Shown piece after piece: positions 1-11,789 of a stretch of 64,000 nt of DNA. The notes beneath the pieces were generated by a model, which was not told the DNA's origin, made no database searches, and worked only from the letters and a program-made list of their open reading frames with translations. The DNA comes from Aquatica leii (lineage: Eukaryota > Arthropoda > Insecta > Coleoptera > Lampyridae). Location: positions 165,308,882 through 165,372,881 of the forward strand of contig CM069433.1 of NCBI GenBank assembly GCA_035610365.1. The letters are read 5' to 3'. A program made the position numbers and the translations under genes. Every line of letters starts with the position of its first letter. The stretch's first letter is position 1.

Positions 1-134
1 AATGGGCGATACAACGGAAATAACAGCCATTTTTGGTCAAGTGATAATTAACATGTGATCAAAGAAAGCCAGTTTCAAAATTCTTGGAAATTTAACGTAT
101 TTTGTGCACTTAAAAATAACATAATTTTATGTTT

Positions 135-560
135 GTACATGTTTTACGAAGATTTCAATTCCGAACGTTATTGCAACGTTTAAGAAACGTTCAAGTTTTT
201 TTGAATAATTTGCTGGCTCAAGAAGCTAGAGAAGCCTGGTAACAGCATGATGGAGCGCCGGCACACAACGCCCATATTGTTAAAAACATGCTACATGGAA
301 TGTTTGAAGATCAGTGGATTGCCAATAATGAGCCTCTTCATTGGCCCCCTCGTTCACCGGATTTTTTATTTCGGGTTGCATAAAGAGTTTTCTTTATGCT
401 AATTCTTCTACGACAAACAAAAATATGATTGAAAGAGTGCTGCATGTATTTAACAATTTAGAACAGTACAAAATTCAACGTGCAATAAATGAAAACTTGC
501 TTACAAGAATAGACAAATATCTAAATTAAAATTCCAGTGTTGTTGAGCACTTATTATAAC
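135..560 (+). pseudogene. mariner-type (IS630/Tc1 superfamily) transposase, C-terminal half, broken
   Basis: DDE transposases of this superfamily cut and paste their own element at TA dinucleotides. Conceptual translation gives a stretch with QHDGAPAHN (second catalytic Asp) and WPPRSPD (third catalytic Asp), with 36 residues between the two. Just upstream lies LNNLLAQEAREAW. After a frame change the reading continues as CIKSFLYANSSTTNKNMIE and ends near LLTRIDKYLN, as in the typical C-terminus of this insect family. A TAA falls directly before the QHDGAP motif and the frame shifts near position 365, so the gene is dead. The N-terminal helix-turn-helix and first catalytic Asp lie upstream of the window. 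The superfamily is clear; the exact clade is inferred. Confidence 0.8.
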
Positions 561-756
561 TTTTTTTATTCTCATACGTTTAGTTGTTTGAATTGAACGT
601 TATAAATTGTTTTGTTTTTTATTCAAACATGGTTAAACTTGTCATGTGTTTGCTTGTTTTAATATTTTCTTCCAAAACCTTATTAAAAATTCTTATAATT
701 TAGTTTTAGTTTTTTTTCTTTAACAGTTACGTAGAATTTAAAAATAAAATAAAATA

Positions 757-1240
757 TAGGGTGTTCCATTAGGAATAATGAAGCTTTAGGGATTTTGAAA
801 AGTTCGGAATGGTAAGAATATTATGGACATCCGGTACAATAAATTGAAATTTTGAATTTACGTAAACAAGTACAACCATTTGATTACGCTTCCAAAATTT
901 TAAAATAATTTTTCTTTTTAGGATAAAGTTATAAACGCTCTCATAAGAGGCAACAAATCTAATTTCTTTCATTCTTTTTAAAATAACTCATAAACGGTAA
1001 ACATACGGTATAGGGTGTGCTTATGAAACTAAACCTAGAATTCAACAAACACTCCAAAAATGTAAAAATATACAGGGTCTTCTATTTAAAATAACAATGT
1101 TGATACCTACTTCCGGTATAAACCGAATTCAGTCATTATTGAAAATATTTTAGGTAAAAAAATCATATCCCAAGACCCATGTGTGAAAATTTTATTTCAA
1201 TTAGTTCTAGAGATACACTCTGTATTGATTGTAAATGTAG
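757..1240 (+). mobile_element. probable 3' non-coding tail of the mariner-type element
   Basis: Contains three versions of the terminal-like motif atAGGGTGt or atACAGGGTct (around 757, 1010 and 1073) in non-coding AT-rich DNA directly downstream of the transposase remnant. Repeated 'acagggtgtt' motifs are common at the ends and in the UTRs of this insect family, so I infer this is the tail of the same element. The exact 3' end and target duplication were not located. Confidence 0.4.
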
Positions 1241-4110
1241 CAATAAATATAATCGAAATCAATCAAAAATAGTCATTTCATCAAATTCATGTAAAAATTA
1301 ATGGCAAATCATTAGATGTCATCTGTTGGCAACGAGATATGAGAACGTAACAGTACGCTGACACCGTTGTAACTGTAGAAAATTAAGGTTATCTAAATTG
1401 TCATAAATTATTTTTAAACAAACAAGAATATATATGTACATACATTAATGTTCTTTATACGTACAGTAGAACAAAAATGCACACATAATTCCATTGTTTG
1501 AACAAAATACAAAATTGTAAATCGTTAGATAAAATCGTTCCAAGCGTCTTTCGAGTAATAGAATAACAAAAATCAATTAAGAAACAAAAATATATTAACG
1601 ATAATAGAATTATAACATCTAACTTTAGAAAAGGATAAGAAGGATTACGAATTAATTCAGAAACCCTTGTCTATACTGAAGACAGGGAAGCTTTACAAAA
1701 TTAAATTAAGGATTTCTGTTAATATAATAAAACGATTTATTACTAATAATATAAAATATATTTTAGCCAAAATTAGTTCAAGAATGTTTGATAAAATAAG
1801 AAAAATTGTACGCTATACGTAGTGTTAAACACACTGTAAATTTAAATACACAACATATTGACCTATATACACACATACATATGTACTTATTTTAGTAAGA
1901 GTAAGTTAAACATACGACTTAATCGACGTTATTGTTAAGTACGTGCAGCTATGAATAAAAACAAATTTTCTTAGAAATAAACAATCAAAAAGAAAAACAT
2001 TTCTAACCGATTTACTTACTAAACTAAAATTTAACGCGGCGCTTTTGACATTTTTGCCAATTCAACGTAATTTCTTTTTATCGATTTAAAAACTTTTTTA
2101 ATATTCGTTCGAGTATACCTGAATGTAAAATTAACACCGGAATCGATTGGGTTACACTCTCGAGGATTAAAAATCAAATAAACAACCATCTTCTCTGAGT
2201 ACTTATCGAATTCTCCTAACATTATTAAAGTTTAAATACAACCAGGTTTGTATTCAATTTGGTAGCAAAACGTCAATACTAATACTACAGGTAATTAAAT
2301 TAAATAATAATAATAATAATTGTGAGATTGATAAAAATCATCAGTTTACTAAATTTTTAAGCACATTCTACAAGTTTAAACCGTTCCATAAAGAAAGCCT
2401 ATTAACACAATTTCTTAAAAAAGTATATTAAATCCATTCAACAAATTTAGAAATTAATTTGTAGCAATAAAATTATAAAAAAAACTGGATAAAAATATCA
2501 GAACTTTTAAAAAAACGTCCTGCCAAAGCGAAATTAATGATTTTATTAAAACGGCCTTTCAAGTTTTCTCATTAGTGTCACTCGCATCTGTGCTTTGTTT
2601 TTATAGCAATCTGAAAAAGACTAATCCAAATCGAATTTAAAAAACATACAAACGTTTCAATTAGGGACACGTTTTTATATTTAATTATTTTTTACACAAG
2701 CTATAAAACAATTGATTTTAAATTTGAGAACCACATAGTGAAAGATACGTATCAGGAAAAAGTATGTCGCAACGTTCTTTCGACAGAATGTATCAAGGTA
2801 TAATTTTCGATGGCAAAAATTCGGAAAATCAATGAATGTTACTTAATCAATACGTATAGTCCGTGCAAAAAAACTCGACGTTATTATATACTCATGATAA
2901 AAACGAATGATTTTATTTATCCAAAATCGGTATAGTTTATTCCTAATTCAACTAATTTATTCTTCATAGTATTTACAACGCGTTCTTTATTGTTTATTTA
3001 TTATTTTATCAACTGAATGCACAAAAGTGCAGAAAAATTCTTTATTTAAAGCAAGGTTTCAAAGATTCTAATCAACGCATTTTTTGCTTTTTACGTGTTA
3101 TGTCATGTTATTAATAATTTTAATAAAAAGCAATACGATTTTTTAAAAAATATTAATGTCAAAATACATAATTTTTATAATTACCATTGCCTATTTAAAG
3201 TCAATTTTCTAATGCTTCTTCATTAAACGACACATAAGGATGGGTCGCTTATTCATAAGACCCTTTCTAGTACACGGAACGTAGTCCACATACCTCATCA
3301 TTATCTAAAATAACTGGAAAGTCCCTTTATACAAAACTTTAGTTAAACAATCTGCTTGTATAAATTACTCTAATTTAAACCTGTCGAAAATATCATTTCC
3401 ACTTATAGCCATAACCGCTATATTTCCCTATAGCAACGTATAAATTTACTCCATCTTTGATTTACAGTATATGATTAAAATTATCGCAGCAGTACAACCC
3501 TTCTTGTTAGTTGCCTATAAGCTTATGCAAATAATTTATGTTTGTGTAGTTCACTAATTTTAGATAATTATAATGTTTACTAAAAGAAAACACAACCTTT
3601 TATTTTTTTTATTTCTTTGACTAAAGCATCAAAATGAGCTAACATAATACGTTGGTATGCCGTAATTACATATATTTAAAATCGGCTTATCAAAAGACAA
3701 ACTAATTTTGTAAGCAACAAATACTGAAGAAAACCAAAATGCCATCGACTACACTTTTTTTTAAATGGATTGTTTAAAAATTTATTTTACAGAATCTAAA
3801 ATAAAAGAAACACAAATTAAAATAAATGACAAATGTAATTTTATTGACTAGAAAATTGAAAACAGGAATAAAACAGATATCTTCGATTATAATTTGAATT
3901 AACAAATTGATTAAAATGTATTTAAAACAATAAATATTGAAGAAAAAGAAAGAAAATGCAGTTTTATTTTATTAACCTGAAATTTTTAGTAAAAAAAATA
4001 AATTAACGAATACGAAGTTTAAATGCTTGTGCAAAACGTGTTCATTTGTAGCCTAGTGATCGTGCGCTAGAACCATCACCGGCAGCGACTCCACGATAAG
4101 CAAGATTCAA
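1241..4110. other. non-coding stretch, nothing recognised
   Basis: AT-rich sequence with dense stops in all frames. The only items noted are a short (AAT)n run near 2307 and many A/T homopolymers. No gene, RNA gene or mobile element was recognised. Confidence 0.5.
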
Positions 4111-4151
4111 CTTTAGTTTAGCTATTTAGAGGTAGTAAATGATTAAAATTT
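4111..4151 (+). repeat. left terminal inverted repeat of a Tc1-like element
   Basis: The segment running tttagtttagctatttagag and onwards is matched, as an imperfect reverse complement, by 5132-5176. The shared core on the opposite end reads ttttaatcat then actacctct then agtagctaaac. This inverted pair brackets Tc1-like transposase remnants, so it is read as the element's left end. Confidence 0.7.
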
Positions 4152-4189
4152 CGAAAAAGAGAAACAAAGATCAAAATTTTTATTCAATG

Positions 4190-4990
4190 TGTTGGTCCCC
4201 CCTATTGGCTTCACACTCACTTACTCTTCGTCAATTCCAGCAGGTAGTCGATTTCCTCTTAAGTTATTGCATCTTAAGCAACTCTGTGAAGAATGCGCTA
4301 AGTTCTTCAGGTTTCTACCGATAATGTCCCACACGTGTTCAATAAGCAGAATGTCGAGAGATTTGGATGGCCATAGTAAGAGATTAACATTGGTCTCTTC
4401 AAATCAGTCCATAGAGTGTCTTGCTATGTGGAGGCGGCCATTATACTGCTGGAAAAGATTTTGCAATTGTTGAAGAAATGGAAGTATCTAGGGTTTTACC
4501 TAAACATATCGTCGGGTGTTCATACTGCCTCGAATGAATATCAAACGAGACTTACTTCCATAGACTATAGCAGCCCATACCATAATCCCCACAGTGTAGT
4601 GCACATGCCACTCAACAAAAAAATATTTTTGTCTGACTTTCATACGGCTATCAAACATCCCCCAACAAAATTGGGATTCATCACTGAAGACTACTCTATG
4701 CCATTCCAGATTCCAGTGGAGTCGCAACCTACACCACTCCAAACGTTAATGTCGTTGTTGAGCCATCAGTAGTAGCACAAGACGTAACCGATAGAATAAC
4801 AATCCAAAATTGGCGATTGATCTGGTACTTAAAATAAGTCCCCTATTGCCATAAGTCGAAGATGGCGGTCCGTAGCCCATTTGTGTGCTTCCATCCCCTA
4901 CTTCCTTCCTACGACAATTTGGACCTTGCCTACTCCAACCATTCGACCTCTGTCGAATTCGCTTAATTAGCGGTAATTTTCATGCTCTAG
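4190..4990 (-). pseudogene. Tc1-like transposase, degenerate
   Basis: The family moves DNA by a DDE nuclease at TA sites. On the minus strand the longest open piece (4742-4500) contains WHRVVFSDESQF, the usual context of the first catalytic Asp, followed by VGIMVWAAI, the conserved strand after it. Further downstream, in shifting frames, a stretch resembling the SPD...HVWD...GR block around the third acidic residue is readable near 4370-4300. Stops and frameshifts occur throughout. It lies between matched inverted repeats in a roughly 1.07-kb unit, short for an autonomous Tc1 element of about 1.6 kb, so internal deletion is likely. Confidence 0.75.
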
Positions 4991-5131
4991 GCATAATCCC
5001 ACTCTCAAAATACGTTAAACAGAAAAACCACAAAAAAATAACAATATTGAAATTAACAAAAACTTGCACAAAATACACACGATAACAAAACAAAAACGGT
5101 CAGATACGCCATTTCTACTTGATATAAAATA

Positions 5132-5176
5132 AATAAAATTTTAATCATCGACTACCTCTGAGTAGCTAAACCTTCC
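5132..5176 (-). repeat. right terminal inverted repeat of the Tc1-like element
   Basis: Imperfect reverse complement of 4111-4151, sharing the blocks attttaatcat, actacctct and agtagctaaac. The two repeats define an element of about 1.07 kb containing the transposase remnant. Confidence 0.7.
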
Positions 5177-6484
5177 TGCCAAGTTTCGTGACAAAATTCT
5201 CACCCCTTGTTGGTATTGCAATTTTAATGTCACAGAGTATAGTTATTATAGTTTTATAACTGCACTTACATTTTAATTATGTAGTTCCATATAGCACACA
5301 CTAGACCGCAACGGCTTTTTAATATTCTTTAGAGCCAAAATAAATAGAACAATTGATCTTAGTAAAGCTATTAGTGATGAAGCGCTTTATTAGAAGAAAT
5401 TTATTTGGATGGATTTCTGAAAGTAAAGTCAAAATTGAAATGTAGGATAATATAGAAGAGCAGGAAGTGCTAATTGAAAAACCTGTAATCACAAACTATG
5501 ATTAGAAAAACTATTATACCTTTCGTCAAACTGTTTGGACCAAATATTTTGTAACACACTAATTGTAAAAAGTTGAACAAGTAGATCTTAGATTCACTTG
5601 CTTCGGCTAGCTCGGTATTAGAGATAGTCGTTGAACGAGATAGTAGTGGGAGTAAGTCTGTACCCTGCGCCACCTTTTCTTGCAGATGAAAAAGTAGGTT
5701 TGAAGAAAAAAAAAACTTGCAACACAATAAAAAATGTATGTAGTGACAAGAACATTCCCAAACTTTGTTTTGACTAGTAACGCACATAAACTAAAGATAA
5801 TGAAACCAACACCAAATCACAGAGCGTTTAGTATGTGTGTATAAGTGCAAACAATCAATTATTATAAAAACGATACCTGCAATAACGAGCTGAATTATAC
5901 AAAATATTATATATATATACAATTATAACTAATCAAATTGCCTTTGTTTTTCTAATAAATTAGAAAGTGATAGATAAACCTTAAATTAAAACTGAGAATA
6001 AAAAGATGAATAAAAGTTAAAACATTTTAACACGTTTAATTATGGTACAGGCCGCGTAGGTAACGTCAACTACTAAGGTTATATTCCACGTAATTTCATA
6101 ACCATATAAAAATGTACGCACTGCTAAGACTACTTCTCAGATCTCTTTGAAACCCAGTTATAATTAATTCAAAATTACACCGATTTTATAATCTACAGAT
6201 ATATTAAACATTTAAAATTGAAGGTAACGCTAATTAACAAATTCATTATTATTGATTCACTAATCATTTTACAGTTAAAGTTATATATGTGAGTCATGCA
6301 CCGCAAAGAAAACAGAAAAAAAAGTTGTTCAAAACTAACACAAGTATTACTAACGGGATCTGTTCACCGACTAAATTAACCAAATTTTTCGACTCTCGCT
6401 ACTTTACGTGAAGGTCTGTAAAATAAGGCAACATAAATACTTCATATTAAGTTTCTCGTAATTTAATTGCTGGCAACTATCTCA
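5177..6484. other. non-coding stretch, nothing recognised
   Basis: A minus-strand open frame of 105 codons at 5787-5470 is present, but its composition shows no family resemblance. A plus-strand stretch near 5330-5460 has a faint coding look, broken by stops, and could not be assigned. A short (AT)n tract lies near 5910. Confidence 0.4.
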
Positions 6485-7170
6485 GTATAATGATGAGATC
6501 GGATTGCAGATCTCGATGTGCTAATTACAAAGTAAGATATAAAAGGCCTCAAAATGGTTGGCAATATAAATGGAAAACATCGTTTAAATCTGTCCAAGAC
6601 TAAAGAAAACAAATGACAACATACACGTTGTAATACGAATATATTCTTATTTTATCACAAAAAGAAAAGTTAGAAAAGCAAAACGAGGTAAATTTACATA
6701 GATTCAATCAATCGCTAGTACGTGGGTACAGATCACAGACAATAATTGTTGATGCCAGCCCCCTCGGTTGGGTAACACGCCGTACATAAACTCAAACTTG
6801 TCCATTTAACTTTTACATTCTAAAGAACAAATTTACGTTAATAAATATAATACAAATATGCAATATTTCGATGACTAAGAGAACTGTTTAATAACATACT
6901 ACAAACAAACAAAAGTTTTATAGTTCATTGTGACATCAACCTGATATATACGTACAGTCGTACTAGCGGCAACTTTCTCAAAATTTTATAAAATTCGATA
7001 AAATAAACAATCACGTACATATAGCATTATCACAAATTTGAAATTAGTTCCTTTCGGTTCATACGATCTATGGGAAAAAACCAAATGCGCCACGTTACCC
7101 TCAAATTAAAATTGATATTTCGGTAAGTGCGCCTTCCAATACAGTTATAATTGTAGTAATTAATTGAAGT
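6485..7170. repeat. dispersed repeat, copy A
   Basis: Collinear with 48580-49270. Shared islands include gaaaacatcgtttaaatct (6570-6590 against 48660-48680), a 'ggg(t/c)aacacg(c/t)cgtaca' block (6769 against 48846), an 'a(t)atacgtac(a/g)gtc' block (6947 against 49008) and an 'aaatgcgc' block (7083 against 49226). The islands keep order and spacing over roughly 690 bp, with substantial divergence between them. There is no coding potential. It could be a decayed LTR or an unclassified repeat family. Confidence 0.6.
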
Positions 7171-7990
7171 TTTTGATATCCTAATCAACGCACGTACAAC
7201 ACCCTTTTCACTACGTCATCATAGGAATTTTACCCAATATGAACGAACAGGTGTCAACATCTTTGCATTAATGGGATATGTGTAGGTATTCAAAATGACA
7301 ATTACAGGAAAATCAAATTAAATCACAAAAATTGAAATCAATTCTTACCCCAGAAAAACTTCCACAAAAGCAGCAAAATCACTACACCCATTTATAACGT
7401 GGATGAGTGAGCATATTTAGAAATGAAAACCTCACCAGACGCGTACGTTAGATAATTATATACAACCAAATGACAGCCAACACTCTTAATGTATCAAAAC
7501 GTGGGCGTTTCGGGACAAAACTTATACAGTACAAAAATCACACTGAAACACTTTTTACATAACAATTATTCAAGGATAGTTTGTATCTGTTGTAATCCAC
7601 TCAACTCAAAATTTTCTGTTAGACTTCAATTGCTATTCTACTCGAACATAGGTCAATGGTAGCTCATTGTAACTATTTTTTTTACAGATAAAGAATCTTA
7701 TCGGTAAAGTAATGTGACCGACGATAAGACAGGAAATAAAAATATAACAACAAAACTACTCGCTCTCAACGCGTCTTCCGGCAAGAAGATTAATTAGAAA
7801 AGTTGAAAATCAACCGCAAACACGAAGGTGACTGGAAAGTTACCTACACACTAGCTTGAATTTTACCAAATTTAATTTGAAACGTTACAATATTTCTGAA
7901 GATTTGTAATATCCGGTAAATTATTCTTAACTTTATTTCCCTAAAATCTGTTGGAAATCGTAGAATTTGAACAAATGAATATATAGTTCA
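7171..7990. other. non-coding stretch, nothing recognised
   Basis: AT-rich sequence without a readable gene or repeat pair. Confidence 0.4.
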
Positions 7991-7994
7991 AACA

Positions 7995-8395
7995 CATGGA
8001 CACAACAATTATCCAACGACAGTTGAAGAAATAAAATCATTTTTGATAATCGATTTACTTATGTGTATAAAAAAGTTATAGAGAATATTGGTCATCAACA
8101 AATAAAAGAAAGTACAATTATGATAAGCTATACAAAGTGAAGCCATTGTTGGATGAACTCTCAAATAAGTACATAACGTGTTATAATCTCACCAAGTGTA
8201 TTTCAATTGACGAGTCAATGATTAAGTTTAAAGGGAGTTTGCATAAAATATATGCCACTAAAACCAATAAAAAAAACGTTATAAAGTTTAAGTGAGAGCG
8301 GATAAAACCGTATTCGTTTCGCAATTATAAATCTACACAAGAAAAGTTAAAAATATTTCAGAACGAAATTTAAGTGCAAGGGTTATAAAGCCCAC
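7995..8395 (+). pseudogene. piggyBac-type transposase fragment (DDE_Tnp_1_7)
   Basis: PiggyBac transposases insert at TTAA and use a D-D-D catalytic triad. Readable pieces in changing frames are PTTVEEIKSFLIIDLL, DKLYKVKPLLDELSNK, then ISIDESMIKFKGSLH, the characteristic block holding the first catalytic Asp. After that come RADKTVFVSQL and ERNLSARVIK. These occur in family order. The first ~150 residues, the later catalytic residues and the Cys-rich tail are not found here. The coding resemblance breaks at 8390, where motifs shared with the hAT right end begin, and a weak resemblance may resume at 8435-8530. Stops and frameshifts make it inactive. Confidence 0.75.
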
Positions 8396-8861
8396 CCTAT
8401 ATTTTCTGGGCTCACCCATGTGCCCACCCTGGACAATAAGTAGACATACCAACAAAATTTTATCAAAGACCTGCGGAGATAAATAAATAAAAAAAAATCT
8501 AAAGGTGTTATTAAGTATTTTAAATATCACAGCTCCTACAATGTGCAGAATGATAAATAATGGTAATATAATATTATAGGTGCGGTTACGTTTTCATCGG
8601 AAATGCGGCGTTACCAATCTTATTTTAAACGTTAAGATTTTTTTCGCCGATGCAAGCATACAAACAAAACTCATTTTTTTTAAATTTATTATCCTTGTGA
8701 TTTACATTATTTCTTTAGTTTTAATAGCAAATTATTTATTATTTTATTCAGTTCAGTTGGTTTTTAGATTTGGTACGCAACACTATCGAGTGCAGTGCTT
8801 ATAATGTGTTGATTATTGATTTTTTAAGTATTTGTAATTTATAATAATTTCTATAATAAGT

Positions 8862-10372
8862 AGCAGTGGCGAAAGAACTTTAGTAGACTATTTTGGTTCT
8901 CCAAAAAAGTTAAACCAAATGAGGAATCACAAATTTTATCATCGTTGGCTTCCGATAACGCGGCTTCTACTTCTAAAAAATATATTTCCGCGTGCATGGT
9001 AGAATCCACCCTAAATTTTGATTTGGATTTGGAATTGATTGACACCAAATCTGAAACTGAAAAAACAGTAGATTTTGAAGAATGGTTATCCAAACAGCAG
9101 CAACAAGCCCAACAAGAAGTTACGGAAGTCAGAAAAAAAGCGCCGTGCAATGGTGATATTTCACAGAGTTATGAACCAACGCAACCACTACTAAAATTCT
9201 ACGCAAAAACAAAATTTAATAATAGAGCACCGGAAGCAGTTGGCATATTACACCAAATCAATTTTAAATTCGTGTTTTCTTTGCTTATGTAGTACAAAAT
9301 TTTGAAATTATTTAGTGCAGCCAGTGACTTTTTTCAAAAAGTGTCATCCAATTTGGCGCTTCCATCACGGGACCGGGCTTTAAACACGAGACGCGCAGCG
9401 GAAAGTTTATCAAACGGTAGAGTGATTGAAACGTATTCTATGACGTGTGTTTTATACTATTTTCTCTATTTTGATTCAATTTTTATAATTTCCGTATAAT
9501 TTTAATTTTAAAACAACATTGGTAAACTTTTTTATTTTATTAAATTGGCAACATTTACTCTTTGACATATTGAAATGATCTCGTTATATCTTTATAAGTA
9601 AATAATTTTGAATTAATAGGACGTCTTTATTTTATCTTGGCAGCAACGTTTCAAAATAAATTGTGTAGTTACAATAATTTTGATTTCTTTTTCATGTAAC
9701 GTCAACTTACGATGCAGAGCTACCAACTTTGAATAAACTAACATTACTAAAATTCGTGTAAGAATTTGATAATTCTTACACGGATTTTAGTGTAAGAATT
9801 GCTAATTCTTATGTCGAAATAGAGAATATCAATTTAAAACATTAATATTTTATCCTACTTTGGATTTAGTTTTGAATGAACTGGGTGACTGTTTCGACAG
9901 GGACAACATAAACATTATTAATGCGATCAGTGGTCTCCATCCGGGAAATAAAAATTTCTTAGATTATGACTGTTTGAAACTGTTAGTAGATCATTATAAA
10001 GCTGATAGTGAAACATTGAAAGCCGAACTAAAAATATTACTTAAAGCATTAAATCAGTATGAACTAGAAAATAATGTAAATATTACTAATATAATGCAAC
10101 TAATCGAGCTACTTAACACTTATAAAATCGTGTTTAGTGAAACTTATAAACCAACAGTGACGGCTATCACTATTCCTGTTTCTAGTGCGGGCTGTGAGCG
10201 CACATTTTCCTGTTTAAGATGCTTGAAAACGTATCTTCGTAATAAAATGAGTGACGATTGAAGCACCAAGCTATTCTGAACATTGAAAACGTTTTGGCAA
10301 AAAGTTTGGACACTAAAGCAACCATTCGGAAATTTTCTTCCATAAACGTTATTAGGAGAATTGTTTTGTAAT
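8862..10372 (+). pseudogene. hAT transposase (TTF/ZMYM-type), internally deleted
   Basis: The N-terminal part reads GERTLVDYFGSPKKLNQ, then in another frame a 115-codon stretch from 8945 with a Gln-rich segment, typical of the variable leader of this insect hAT group. A piece around 9302-9420 (LPSRDRALNTRRA) resembles the middle region. The C-terminal hAT dimerisation domain is well preserved at 9860-10260, including IPVSSAGCERTFSCLRCLKT and YLRNKMSD. It continues after a frameshift as ILNIENVLAKSLD to a stop near 10372. The zinc finger and most of the RNase-H-like catalytic core are missing, and 9500-9840 is non-coding. An inactive remnant; the family call from the dimerisation domain is firm. 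Confidence 0.85.
9755..9811. repeat. two adjacent hairpins with a shared stem
   Basis: A perfect 12-bp stem, cgtgtaagaatt, with a 4-nt loop spans 9755-9782. A second hairpin, taagaatt-gct-aattctta, spans 9793-9811 and uses the same stem sequence. It lies in the non-coding gap of the hAT remnant. Function unknown; it may be the scar of a small foldback insertion. Confidence 0.6.
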
Positions 10373-10498
10373 AAGTAAGTTTTTTTAATTCTTTAAATCA
10401 AAATCTTTTTGAATATTATAAAAAAAAAACCATCGGATTTAAGGCTCACCCAATAATATCTTGGCCCACCCTACGTAAAAATTCTAGGTACGTCCCTG

Positions 10499-11789
10499 CG
10501 ACACCAGCACATTAAGAAATTTATGTGCAAGTAATTTCAATTGTAAAAAACAATCAATTTAATTTTCAATAAAAATAACTCAAAACTCGTAAAAAAGATA
10601 CAACACTTCAGGAAATCAACGATGTGTTATCTTACGCACAATTGAAACTAAAATTAATTGCAACTATAAAATAAAAGCTTAACATAAATGTAACATTACC
10701 GTTGATTTAATCATCACGTATTCAATGTAGCTTAATAATATTTACAGTCTCTTCAAACTATTTTTGTATGAAGTATGAAGTAAGCATTTATATCTAAACG
10801 AATAACATAAAATTATGTAGATAACTTGTAAACATAAATGTGTATAATTTGTTTTTATTTAAAATTATACGAAGTAAACAAACTGAAACGTTCTTTTATT
10901 TAAGATCACTAACACCTTTTACAGTATTTAAGTGGATCGAATTTAGAAGGGCAGGGTTCTGCAAATCTATTTATCTGGTACGATATGCGTTTAATGATTA
11001 AAGTGAGGGTATTACATGGTCCTACGGTAGTGGATTAGGTTGAAATATTAAACATTTTATTCATATAGTAACTAAAGTTAAAGCTTTAACCGCGTTTTAT
11101 CAACACTTCATTTTTAAAGTTTACACTCTGTAAAATTAAATTAACCATTAAGAAACTTTTTATTAAATATTATGTTTGTAAACATTGAAATATTATTCTA
11201 AAAATAATTACATAAAACAGCATTACTTGACATCATTACGTTTAACAAATTATAAAGAAATTAGCATCTTTAAACCAATCATCAAATATTGATAATAATG
11301 CAAAACGTGACACTGAATCGTTTCGAATCAAATATAAACAAAAATAATTCTTCGTGTATTTCAGAAGTTGTAATCAGATAAAGTTAACAGTGTATCAAAT
11401 AAATTAAACTTAAAATTAAAAAAGTATATTATTTTTTCTGCGTGTTTGCAGCGTAAATGAAAACCGTTTTAATTCGAGATGCAAAACATACTTCATTACT
11501 CGATACAATAAAAGTCAGCAAGACAAACAATATTTTAAAAGAATGTACGTTAGTGATTCAAGTCGCGGATAATGTAATCATTCAGGTATTGTTGTCACTT
11601 TAGCAAATACCCAGTCGAACATAAGACTGTTACTCATTAATTGAATCCATTTACAAATGTTTCCAATAAAGTTAAATAAAATAGATACATTTATTATAAA
11701 TGTTAAGAAACGTCGTTACTTGAAAAAATAGATTGTGATTTCCACTGAACTAACAAAAAACTCCAAGTATAACTCAGAAACGGATACCA
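10499..11789. other. non-coding stretch, nothing recognised
   Basis: Very AT-rich, with stops in all frames. No gene or 5' LTR for the downstream copia element could be delimited. Confidence 0.4.

Larger units (their letters stand above)
8391..10498 (+). mobile_element. decayed hAT element
   Basis: The right end (10444-10498) carries ggctcaccc, ggcccaccctacg and a terminal ...ggtacgtccctg, which reads on the other strand as a CAGGG-type hAT terminus. Related blocks, cccaccctat...gggctcaccc...gcccaccctgg, occur at 8391-8434 but in direct rather than inverted orientation. The left end is therefore rearranged or the left terminus is missing. Transposase remnants of the ZMYM/TTF-type hAT group lie between. 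No 8-bp target duplication could be identified. Confidence 0.6.

Noticed and set aside
5470-5787. 105-codon minus-strand open frame
   Set aside because: Composition is AT-driven (Phe, Leu, Ile, Cys rich) with no recognisable motif, no plausible splice context, and no family resemblance.
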